A stretch of 5,830 nt of DNA from an uncultured Clostridia bacterium. GTDB lineage: Bacteria > Bacillota > Clostridia > Christensenellales > Pumilibacteraceae. The position numbers and the translations under genes are program-made. The number at the start of each line of letters is the position of its first letter. Within the stretch, counting starts at the first letter, position 1. The notes beneath the pieces were generated by a model. The model was not told the DNA's origin. It saw only the letters and a program-made list of their open reading frames with translations, and made no database searches. Of this stretch, positions 1 through 5,454 are shown piece by piece. Where the stretch lies: positions 1 through 5,830 of the forward strand of contig CANQCB010000083.1 of assembly GCA_947589145.1 (NCBI GenBank). Reading direction: 5' to 3'.

Positions 1-26
1 GACCGCCCAAGCGCAGAAGAGTTTAA
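1..26 (+). CDS. rpsK: 30S ribosomal protein S11, C-terminal end (partial)
   Basis: Only the last seven complete codons and the stop are inside the window. Read from base 3 they give PPKRRRV followed by TAA at 24-26, the near-invariant C-terminus of bacterial S11. The two bases before this frame (GA) would complete an arginine or glycine codon, and the family usually has arginine there (RPPKRRRV). S11 sits on the 30S platform and contacts 16S rRNA near the mRNA exit region. Its position directly before rpsD matches the standard order rpsM-rpsK-rpsD-rpoA-rplQ. The stop codon overlaps the rpsD ribosome-binding site, which suggests translational coupling. The identification rests on a short but very characteristic tail plus gene order. 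Confidence 0.9.
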
Positions 27-31
27 GGAGG
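25..31 (+). promoter_or_regulatory. rpsD ribosome-binding site overlapping the rpsK stop
   Basis: AAGGAGG at 25-31 is a near-perfect Shine-Dalgarno sequence, four bases before the rpsD ATG at 36. Its first two bases are also the last two bases of the rpsK TAA stop (24-26). A ribosome terminating on rpsK therefore covers the rpsD initiation region, an arrangement expected to couple synthesis of S11 and S4. The overlap is seen directly; the coupling is inferred. Confidence 0.85.
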
Positions 32-35
32 AGCA

Positions 36-662
36 ATGGCAAGAACAATATCACCCAGCTGCAAGAAATGCAGACGAGAAGGTCAGAAATTATATCTCAA
101 AGGCGATCGTTGCACCGCCGAAGGCAAGAAGTGCGCGTTTGACAGACGTCCTACGCCTCCCGGTCAGCACGGACTCGCCCGTCATAAGAACTCCGAATAC
201 GGCATACAGCTCCGCGAGAAGCAGAAGGTTCGCCGCATATACGGACTTTTGGAAGGGCAGTTCCACGGATATTACGAAAAAGCCGAGCGCATGAAGGGCG
301 TCGTGGGCGAGAACATGCTCGCGCTCCTCGAAAAGCGTCTTGACAACGTAGTATATCGCATGGGAATAGGCGCGTCGAGAGCGCAGTCCCGCCAGATCGT
401 CAACCACGGGCATATCACCGTAAACGGCAAGGTCGTTGACATCGCTTCCTATCAGGTCAAAGTCGGCGACGAGATCGGCATTAAGGAAAGCAAGAAGAAC
501 AAGGCTTGCTTCACCGCTCTCAAAGACGCAAAGATCACGATGCCTCAATGGGTATCGTTCGACACGGCGTCGCTTACCGGCAAGGTCATAGCCGAACCGA
601 AGAGAGAAGATATCGACTCCAACATCACCGAGTCCCTTATCATCGAGAAATACTCCAAGTAA
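36..662 (+). CDS. rpsD: 30S ribosomal protein S4
   Basis: S4 is a primary 16S rRNA-binding protein that nucleates assembly of the 30S body and helps form the mRNA entry channel. The 208-residue product is the usual family length. It starts MARTISPSCKKC and ends LIIEKYSK, both typical. The N-terminal region carries four cysteines (C9, C12, C26, C33) in the pattern of the zinc-binding form of S4. The conserved RPTPPGQHG stretch follows at 38-46, then REKQKVRRIYG at 60-70. The S4 RNA-binding domain runs from about 98 to 160, including RLDNVVYRMG (101-110) and HGHITVNGKVVD (124-135). The start is fixed by AAGGAGG four bases upstream and by homology. The spacing C26-X6-C33 is two residues longer than the C-X4-C I know from Thermus S4. 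In many bacteria S4 represses its own operon, but I cannot confirm a binding site here. Confidence 0.98.
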   Translation: MARTISPSCKKCRREGQKLYLKGDRCTAEGKKCAFDRRPTPPGQHGLARHKNSEYGIQLREKQKVRRIYGLLEGQFHGYYEKAERMKGVVGENMLALLEKRLDNVVYRMGIGASRAQSRQIVNHGHITVNGKVVDIASYQVKVGDEIGIKESKKNKACFTALKDAKITMPQWVSFDTASLTGKVIAEPKREDIDSNITESLIIEKYSK

Positions 663-771
663 AAGCAATACAGTAGCGGCTTAGTAATCAAATTACCGAA
701 AACTCATGTTTTCGCGGTCCGTTCCGGCGTTTTATGTTAGCAACCGCGAGCGGAAAGGAGAATTTAATATT
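663..771 (+). other. rpsD-rpoA intergenic leader with two inverted repeats
   Basis: This 109-base gap is long for the interior of a ribosomal-protein operon. It holds two small inverted repeats. GTAAT (684-688) and ATTAC (692-696) are separated by CAA. TCGCGGT (712-718) and ACCGCGA (743-749) form a 7-base-pair stem with a 24-base loop that ends just before the rpoA Shine-Dalgarno. Inside the loop CCG (719-721) and CGG (725-727) could pair again. I see no convincing sigma-A promoter and no T-run that would make a terminator. Such structure could tune rpoA translation or mark an RNA-processing site, but that is inference. Confidence 0.4.
754..760 (+). promoter_or_regulatory. rpoA ribosome-binding site, decides the start
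   Basis: AAAGGAG at 754-760 lies 11 bases before the ATG at 772 and 14 before a second ATG at 775. It excludes the in-frame ATG at 706 as the main start, because that codon has no Shine-Dalgarno sequence and would add 22 residues unlike any alpha subunit I know. Confidence 0.8.
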
Positions 772-1725
772 ATGATGGAAATCGAAAAGCCCAGAATCAC
801 AATCGAAGAGAGCGCAGACCTCCGCGAGGGAGTGTTCGTCGTAGAACCGCTCGAAAGAGGATACGGCATAACGCTCGGCAACTGCCTCAGACGCGTACTG
901 CTGTCGGCGCTTCCCGGCACGGCGGTAGTCGGAATCGAAATCAAAGGCGTAAGCCACGAGTTCAGCGTAATCAAGGGCATCAAAGAAGATGTTGCGGAAA
1001 TCATTCTCAACCTCAAAGGTCTCAACCTTAAAGCGAAGTACGAGGACAACACGATAACCAAGACATTGCGACTTTCCAAACACGACGCAGGCGTTGTTAC
1101 TGCGGCAGATATTGTAACCGACCCCGAAATCGAGATACTCAACCCCGAACTGTATATCTGCACTTTGGACGACGGCGCAAGCCTCGACATGGAACTCACC
1201 GTTGCCAAGGGCAGAGGATACGTTGTCGCAGGTCACCTCAAAGACCTCGGTAAGCCGATCGGTTATATCCCCATCGACGCCATCTTCACCCCGGTCAAAG
1301 CTGCAAGTTACGCCGTTGAGAATGCGCGCGTAGGTCAGAGCCTCGACTATGACAAACTCACGCTCAACGTAAAGACGGACGGAAGCCTTTCGGCGAAGGA
1401 CGTGCTTTCGCTTGCGGCTCGCACGATAGAGGATCACATCAGACTTTTTGCAAATCTTTCGGATATGTTCGCGGGCATGGATATTCTCGTATCCCGTCCC
1501 GAGGACAGACAGCAAAAAGTTTTGGAAATGAGCATAGAGGAAATGGATCTTTCCGTGCGCAGTTACAACTGCTTGAAGCGCGCGGGCATACAGACCGTCG
1601 AAGACCTCACCAAGCGCAGCGAGGACGACATGCTCAAAGTGCGCAACCTCGGCAGAAAGAGCCTTGACGAGGTCATCGCAAAACTCAGGGGTTACGGGCT
1701 GGATCTCAAATCCAATGACGACTAA
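772..1725 (+). CDS. rpoA: DNA-directed RNA polymerase subunit alpha
   Basis: Alpha dimerises to scaffold assembly of RNA polymerase and reads promoter UP elements and activators through its C-terminal domain. The 317-residue product is normal for the family. The N-terminal dimerisation domain spans about 1-230, with the hallmark EPLERGYGITLGNCLRRVLL at 25-44, GRGYV at 147-151 and FTPVK at 172-176. A short acidic linker follows at about 243-257. The C-terminal domain contains SVRSYNCLK at 261-269, where R263 matches the DNA-contacting R265 of Escherichia coli, and a helix-hairpin-helix motif around VRNLGRKSLDEV (290-301). The product ends in the acidic tail SNDD. MM at the start leaves either 772 or 775 possible; 772 fits the ribosome-binding site better. 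It lies between rpsD and rplQ as in most bacteria, which ties polymerase supply to ribosomal-protein supply. Confidence 0.98.
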   Translation: MMEIEKPRITIEESADLREGVFVVEPLERGYGITLGNCLRRVLLSALPGTAVVGIEIKGVSHEFSVIKGIKEDVAEIILNLKGLNLKAKYEDNTITKTLRLSKHDAGVVTAADIVTDPEIEILNPELYICTLDDGASLDMELTVAKGRGYVVAGHLKDLGKPIGYIPIDAIFTPVKAASYAVENARVGQSLDYDKLTLNVKTDGSLSAKDVLSLAARTIEDHIRLFANLSDMFAGMDILVSRPEDRQQKVLEMSIEEMDLSVRSYNCLKRAGIQTVEDLTKRSEDDMLKVRNLGRKSLDEVIAKLRGYGLDLKSNDD

Positions 1726-1778
1726 TCGCCGCTCGGCAATTAGCGTATCCTACAAATAAATTAAGGAATCACGATAAA

Positions 1779-2312
1779 ATGGAAAACAGAAAATTAGGCA
1801 AAGCTACCGATAAAAGAATGGCGCTTCTTCGCGGTCAGGTCACCGATCTTCTTTGGTACGGCAGAATAGAGACCACCTTCGACAGAGCGAAGGAAGTTCA
1901 GAAAATGGCGGAGAAACTCATCACGAAAGCGGTCAACAGTTACACCGATACCGTTAAGAAGGTAGAGACCCGTCAGCGCAAGAAGAAGGACAAGAAAGGC
2001 AACGTAACGGTTGAGGAATATAAGGTCGAACTCATCAACGACGGTCCCAAGAAATTGGCGGCACGCCGCGCCATTATGGCGGTCGTATACGGCAAGCAGG
2101 AGACCAAGGGCTTCACGGAATCCAAGGCGGCATACCGTCTCCGTACCGGCAAGATCCGTCATCCCCTCATCGAAAAGATTTTCAACGAGTACGCTCCCAA
2201 ATACGACCAACGCGCCACCGACACGGGCACAAAGGGCGGCTATACTCGCGTGCTTAAAAACGGTTTCCGCCGCGGCGACGGTGCGGATATGGCAATAATC
2301 GAGTTGGTATAA
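1779..2312 (+). CDS. rplQ: 50S ribosomal protein L17, enlarged form
   Basis: L17 binds 23S rRNA near the peptide exit tunnel. The ends are clear: RKLGKATDKRMALLRGQVTDLL at the N-terminus (4-25) gives the family RK-LGR start, RAKEVQKMAEKLIT lies at 36-49, and KIFNEYAPKY (133-142) plus GGYTRVLKNGFRRGDGADMA (153-172) and the terminal IIELV match the conserved C-terminal half. At 177 residues it is about 50 longer than the usual 115-130. The extra length sits in two places, about 52-93 (lysine-rich, with KKKDKKGN at 68-75) and about 105-130. Long L17 proteins with a charged insert at this site occur in some clostridia, from memory, so this is probably a lineage trait and not a fusion. AAGGA at 1763-1767 is 11 bases before the ATG. 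It is the last gene of the cluster and is followed by a terminator. Confidence 0.95.
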   Translation: MENRKLGKATDKRMALLRGQVTDLLWYGRIETTFDRAKEVQKMAEKLITKAVNSYTDTVKKVETRQRKKKDKKGNVTVEEYKVELINDGPKKLAARRAIMAVVYGKQETKGFTESKAAYRLRTGKIRHPLIEKIFNEYAPKYDQRATDTGTKGGYTRVLKNGFRRGDGADMAIIELV

Positions 2313-2328
2313 TCACGAAATTCACCGA

Positions 2329-2362
2329 AAAGCGGTTCTGCGACAAACAGAGCCGTTTTTTT
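2329..2362 (+). terminator. Rho-independent terminator after rplQ
   Basis: CGGTTCTG (2333-2340) and CAGAGCCG (2348-2355) pair over 8 positions with one G-U, around a 7-base loop, and are followed by seven T residues (2356-2362). The A residues before the stem (2328-2331) can pair with the T-run, extending the helix and giving weak terminator character on the other strand. It lies 20 bases after the rplQ stop and closes the ribosomal-protein operon. Confidence 0.93.
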
Positions 2363-2447
2363 ATATCGAAAAGCGAACGTCTCGGTCGGACGCGAGCCGT
2401 AATCGTCGGGAATAACAAACGTATTTTCGTCAATAATCATAAAATGC

Positions 2448-2454
2448 GAGGTGA
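2448..2454 (+). promoter_or_regulatory. Ribosome-binding site of the unknown membrane protein, decides the start
   Basis: GAGGTGA at 2448-2454 matches seven consecutive bases of the anti-Shine-Dalgarno complement (GGAGGTGAT). The ATG at 2457 follows at suitable spacing. An in-frame GTG at 2451 is part of the site itself, so it is not the start. Confidence 0.7.
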
Positions 2455-2456
2455 GA

Positions 2457-3434
2457 ATGTACGAAAATACGAATGCGAACGTTGAAAACGAAGTTCCGAA
2501 GAGCGAACGGGGCAGGAGCGCGGGCATAATAAGCGCGATAACGGTATTGGCGCAATGCGGCGCGGTAATTTCGGCTGCGGTGGTGTTTTGGACGTGCGAC
2601 TTGCTTGTCGCGGCAAACGGCGCGGTAACTTCGGCGAACTTTGCCCTGATTTCCAATTTGCCCAAAGCGATAGGCTGTATTGTCTCGGCGTTTACGGAAA
2701 TATTCCGCTCGGATTTATCGAACGCGGTGGCTGCGATCCCGACGGCGGCGTTTTGGCTGACGACGTCGATCGCGGCGGTAATTTTACCCATTCTCGCCGT
2801 GGCTTGTTTGCTTTGCACGCTGTTCGGAGGACGGAGTTATCCGCGCGCTATGGCGGCGGTAATTTCGCTTTGTTGCGCGCAAATACTTGCCGCTCGGTTT
2901 GCGGGCGTTTTGCCGAGCGCGTCGTCCGCGCCCGTAATATGCCTGTTTGTGGGGTTGGGCGGCATGGCGGTAACGATAGCCGCTCGCGCCGCGGATATTC
3001 GCCCGAGGCGTGCGTCGAGCGCAATTTCGGGCGCGGCGCTTCTAATAGGCGCGGCGATCGCGTTCATATTTTTCCCGACGACGGTAGCGGAGGGAGTGAC
3101 GCCCGTAAGCGCGCTGCTCGCGGCGATGGAAAAGCCCGACGTCCTTTCGGTTGCGCTGTCCGTCGCGACGCTTTTGTGCTCGACGATCGGGATCGCGGCT
3201 TTGCCGTTCTTTATCGGAAAGACGGCGTTGCGGTGCATGCGGGGCTATTACTCGGTAACGCGGCACGGCGCGGCTTTTTTACTCATAACTTTATTGACTT
3301 CGGGCGGAATGTGGGCTTACGCGCACTTTGCGCTGCACGCCGCGGTCGATATGGCGGTTTATTTTTACGCGGCAGGCGGCGCGCTGTGCTTTGTTTCCGC
3401 CCTCGCGCTCGGCGGCGAACGCTATGAAAAATAA
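2457..3434 (+). CDS. Polytopic membrane protein of unknown function
   Basis: I do not recognise a family. The 325-residue product has a hydrophilic, asparagine/glutamate-rich N-terminus (1-20) and then roughly eight hydrophobic segments. Likely spans are about 24-51, 99-122, 128-151, 157-176, 188-207, 228-253, 271-290 and 296-318; the stretch 57-80 may be another. Alanine is very frequent, with isolated cysteines in several spans (for example CC at 139-140). Arginines cluster between spans (around 176-185 and 255-270), consistent with inside loops. The C-terminus is short and charged (GGERYEK). No catalytic motif, nucleotide-binding site or transporter signature is apparent. It stands alone: a strong terminator lies upstream, smpB has its own promoter downstream, and I see no clear promoter in 2363-2447. 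An integral membrane transporter subunit or an uncharacterised lineage-specific protein are both possible. The ribosome-binding site and the continuous hydrophobic pattern support it as a real gene. Confidence 0.8.
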   Translation: MYENTNANVENEVPKSERGRSAGIISAITVLAQCGAVISAAVVFWTCDLLVAANGAVTSANFALISNLPKAIGCIVSAFTEIFRSDLSNAVAAIPTAAFWLTTSIAAVILPILAVACLLCTLFGGRSYPRAMAAVISLCCAQILAARFAGVLPSASSAPVICLFVGLGGMAVTIAARAADIRPRRASSAISGAALLIGAAIAFIFFPTTVAEGVTPVSALLAAMEKPDVLSVALSVATLLCSTIGIAALPFFIGKTALRCMRGYYSVTRHGAAFLLITLLTSGGMWAYAHFALHAAVDMAVYFYAAGGALCFVSALALGGERYEK

Positions 3435-3474
3435 ACCGTTTGCGGTAAAAAAGAGGTAAAAACCCTCAATTTGC

Positions 3475-3503
3475 TTGCAAAACGCGGCGCTATGGACTAT
3501 AAT
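3475..3503 (+). promoter_or_regulatory. Sigma-A-type promoter for smpB
   Basis: TTGCAA (3475-3480, four of six consensus bases) and TATAAT (3498-3503, six of six) are separated by exactly 17 bases. Transcription would begin near A3510/G3511, about 57 bases before the smpB ATG. The -35 hexamer overlaps a short palindrome, TTTGC-TT-GCAAA (3470-3481), which could be an operator or chance. This is the best promoter match I found in the window and probably drives smpB, the antiporter and the methyltransferase. Confidence 0.8.
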
Positions 3504-3510
3504 ATAACCA

Positions 3511-3551
3511 GCAACGCAAAGGGGCGCTCCTATATGAGCGCCTTTTATTGC
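3511..3551 (+). promoter_or_regulatory. Stem-loop in the smpB 5' leader
   Basis: GGCGCTC (3523-3529) and GAGCGCC (3536-3542) pair perfectly around the loop CTATAT. The helix extends through two G-U and two A-U pairs (3519-3522 with 3543-3546) to 11 base pairs. After a small internal loop, GCAA (3511-3514) can pair with TTGC (3548-3551), so the fold occupies almost the whole predicted leader from its first base. The descending arm runs into TTTTATT (3543-3549), which resembles a weak intrinsic terminator. It may be an attenuator, a 5' stabilising hairpin, or the terminator for transcripts coming from the upstream gene. Confidence 0.6.
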
Positions 3552-3556
3552 AAAGC

Positions 3557-3560
3557 GGAG
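3557..3560 (+). promoter_or_regulatory. smpB ribosome-binding site, decides the start
   Basis: GGAG at 3557-3560 lies six bases before the ATG at 3567 and just outside the leader stem-loop, so it remains accessible. It favours 3567 over the in-frame ATG at 3534, which sits in the loop of the hairpin. Confidence 0.65.
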
Positions 3561-3566
3561 CGCATA

Positions 3567-4007
3567 ATGGCAATCGAGAACAAGAAGGCGTATTATGATT
3601 ATGAGATAATTGAGAAATTCGAGGCAGGCGTCGTGCTGACGGGGAGTGAAGTAAAATCCGTTCGCGCAGGCCATGCCAATCTTCGCGACGCCTTTTGTTT
3701 TGTCGAGGGCGGCGAGATATTTCTCAAAAATTGCCGCATAAGCCGTTATGAGCAGTCCACGATTTTTCCGCCCGACGAGCTGAGAAGCCGCAAACTCCTC
3801 ATGCACAAACAGGAGATACGGCGGCTGATAGGCAAATCGAAGGAAAAAGGTTGGACGGTAGTTCCGCTCAGGCTGTACTTCAAAGGACAGCGCGTAAAGG
3901 CGGAGATCGCACTCGCCCGAGGCAAAAAGGAATATGACAAAAAGCAGACGGTGAAAGAGCGCGACGTAAAAAGGGATATGGAACGGCAGATAGCCGATCT
4001 GAGATAA
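3567..4007 (+). CDS. smpB: SsrA-binding protein SmpB
   Basis: SmpB binds tmRNA and carries it into the empty A site of stalled ribosomes, where its C-terminal tail enters the mRNA channel. It is the protein half of trans-translation. The 146-residue product has the expected conserved blocks: ENKKAYYDYEI at 4-14, EAGVVLTGSEVKSVRAG at 19-35, NLRDAF at 38-43, the RKLLMHKQEI block at 75-84, VPLRLYF at 99-105, and ARGKKEYDKK at 117-126. The basic tail (ERDVKRDMERQIADLR) is the part that folds in the decoding site. Length is slightly below the usual 150-160. The start at 3567 gives an N-terminus like that of Thermus SmpB; an in-frame ATG at 3534 would add MSAFYCKAERI. No rnr gene precedes it and no ssrA follows within the window, unlike a common Bacillota arrangement. 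Confidence 0.97.
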   Translation: MAIENKKAYYDYEIIEKFEAGVVLTGSEVKSVRAGHANLRDAFCFVEGGEIFLKNCRISRYEQSTIFPPDELRSRKLLMHKQEIRRLIGKSKEKGWTVVPLRLYFKGQRVKAEIALARGKKEYDKKQTVKERDVKRDMERQIADLR

Positions 4008-4044
4008 GGCGGGGAAAAACGGAAAATCAGAAAGGAGAGAAACA

Positions 4045-5454
4045 ATGGTAACGGGAGTTATAGGCTTTGTTTTGGCGCTGGGGATCATATTGATCACCAC
4101 CAAACTTTGCGGTATGTTATTCAGAAAACTCGGCCTGCCTCAGGTACTCGGTTACATAATAGCCGGCATTCTTATCGGTCCGGCGATCTTCGGACTTATC
4201 CCGGTAGGCGAAAATGGCGGCTTTGCGCTCATTTCGTTTGAGGGCGCGGGCACACCCACCTCGTGGTCGCTGGTATATCTCAACGAGTTCGACATAGGCG
4301 GCAACGAATATTCCGTCCTCGACGTGTTCGCAAAGATCGGCGTAATAATGATAATGTTCTCCGCCGGGCTGGAAACGAATATCGACGTGCTCAAAAAGAC
4401 GGGCGTTAAAGCCACGCTGATAGCGATCGCGGGCGTAGCCGTGCCCCTTCTTCTCGGGTTCGCGGTTTGCACGCCTTTCATCTTAAACGGCGCGATAGAG
4501 GGCTTCGATACCATGCTTCAAGGCGTGTTCGTGGGCACGATACTCACGGCGACGAGCGTGGCGCTGACCGTGTCGGTGCTGAAAGAGCTCGGCAAAATAA
4601 ACAGTAAGGTGGGCACGACGCTCGTGTCGGCGGCGGTGATCGACGACGTGATCGGCATGATCGTGCTTTCGATCGTTGCAAGCCTTGCGCCCAAAGGAAA
4701 CGACCTCGTCGGTTTCGAGTGGTTCAAAGCGCAATGGTGGGGCACGATAATAATGATCGTCGCATTCTTCGTCATCGCGATCGGCGCGGGAATAGGTCTG
4801 CATTTCCTGTTCAAATGGATGGATAAAAAGTGGCCCAACACGCGCCGCCTGCCCATACTCAGCCTCGCGACCTGCTTCGTATACGCGGTCGTAGCCGAGG
4901 AAGTGTTCGGAGTCGCGGACATAACGGGCGCATATCTGGCGGGCGTAATGCTTTCGACGGTCAACCGAATGGCGAAATACACCGACCGAAAAGTGGATAT
5001 AAACAACTATATGCTGTTCGGTCCGGTCTTTTTTGCCTCGATCGGTATAAAAATGGATCTGACGGGACTGTTCGGCGGCAGCGGCGGCTGGCTGATCTTG
5101 CTTGCCTTCCTGTTCGTCATCGTCGGACTGCTCGGAAAAATCATCGGTTGCGGCGCGGTGGTAAAGATAGGCAAAGGCACGTGGCGCGAGGCGGGAATCA
5201 CGGGCGTGGGCATGATGGCGCGCGGCGAGGTTGCGCTTATCGTCACGCAAAAGGGCATCGAAGTCGGGCTGATCTCACCCACGTTTATGATAATGACCTT
5301 CCTGCTTATTCTGTTCTCGTCCATATTGACGCCCATATTCCTGAAACTGTTTTTCAAAGGGCATAAAGAGGAAGGCGAGCCGTTGCCCGAAAACGGCGCC
5401 GAGACGACGCCCGAAAATGCGCCCGCCGCTCAAACCGACAGAAAAGGCGAGTAA
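4045..5454 (+). CDS. CPA2-family cation/proton antiporter (Na+/H+ or K+/H+ exchanger)
   Basis: The 469-residue integral membrane protein belongs to the monovalent cation:proton antiporter-2 group (NapA, GerN and KefB/KefC relatives), which exchanges Na+ or K+ for protons across the cytoplasmic membrane. About 12-13 hydrophobic spans cover residues 4-437. Family hallmarks are LGLPQVLGYIIAGILIGP (29-46), the FSAGLE motif (105-110), TATSVALTVSVLKELG (168-183), the ion-binding pair D200-D201 in SAAVIDDVIG (195-204), ADITGAYLAGVMLS (291-304), GPVFFASIGIKMDL (326-339) and ARGEVALIV (392-400). There is no C-terminal TrkA-N/RCK domain, so it is not a full KefB/KefC. The last 30 residues form a hydrophilic tail rich in Glu, Pro and Ala. 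AAAGGAG (4031-4037) is seven bases before the ATG. It starts 37 bases after smpB and ends directly against the next gene. The DD pair suggests electrogenic exchange as in NapA; substrate ion is not determinable. Confidence 0.93.
   Translation: MVTGVIGFVLALGIILITTKLCGMLFRKLGLPQVLGYIIAGILIGPAIFGLIPVGENGGFALISFEGAGTPTSWSLVYLNEFDIGGNEYSVLDVFAKIGVIMIMFSAGLETNIDVLKKTGVKATLIAIAGVAVPLLLGFAVCTPFILNGAIEGFDTMLQGVFVGTILTATSVALTVSVLKELGKINSKVGTTLVSAAVIDDVIGMIVLSIVASLAPKGNDLVGFEWFKAQWWGTIIMIVAFFVIAIGAGIGLHFLFKWMDKKWPNTRRLPILSLATCFVYAVVAEEVFGVADITGAYLAGVMLSTVNRMAKYTDRKVDINNYMLFGPVFFASIGIKMDLTGLFGGSGGWLILLAFLFVIVGLLGKIIGCGAVVKIGKGTWREAGITGVGMMARGEVALIVTQKGIEVGLISPTFMIMTFLLILFSSILTPIFLKLFFKGHKEEGEPLPENGAETTPENAPAAQTDRKGE

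Noticed and set aside
706..771. N-terminal extension of RpoA from the ATG at 706
   Set aside because: There is no Shine-Dalgarno before 706, the 22 residues do not resemble alpha, and a good site at 754-760 points to 772.
688..1515. A 275-codon open frame on the minus strand opposite rpoA
   Set aside because: It is antisense to a certain gene, its product shows no domain, and no ribosome-binding site or promoter supports it.
2363..2447. Promoter search before the unknown membrane protein
   Set aside because: AT-rich pieces such as TATTTT and CATAAA are present, but none has an acceptable -35 hexamer at 16-18 bases, so I call no promoter.
2559..2636. Two copies of an 18-base CGGCGCGGTAAYTTCGGC unit exactly 60 bases apart
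   Set aside because: Both encode Ala-Val-(Ile/Thr)-Ser in the same frame with the gene's favoured codons. Similar GCGGTAATTT strings recur at 2775 and 2855, so biased codon use explains it without a repeat element.
2555..3427. A 290-codon open frame on the plus strand overlapping the membrane protein gene
   Set aside because: It lacks a ribosome-binding site at a sensible start. The product is arginine/glycine-rich with no domain or hydrophobic pattern, as expected from reading GCG-rich alanine codons out of frame.
3435..3450. Small ACCG-TTTG-CGGT hairpin after the unknown membrane protein
   Set aside because: The stem has only four pairs and is followed by A residues on the plus strand, so it is not a terminator for this gene; no minus-strand gene exists for it to serve.
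3471..3566. SmpB start at an in-frame TTG at 3471
   Set aside because: It lies upstream of the predicted transcription start and overlaps the promoter, and homology begins at 3567.
4483..5250. A 255-codon open frame on the minus strand opposite the antiporter
   Set aside because: The product is rich in His, Arg and Asp with no hydrophobic or domain pattern, and it is the complement of a well-identified membrane protein gene.
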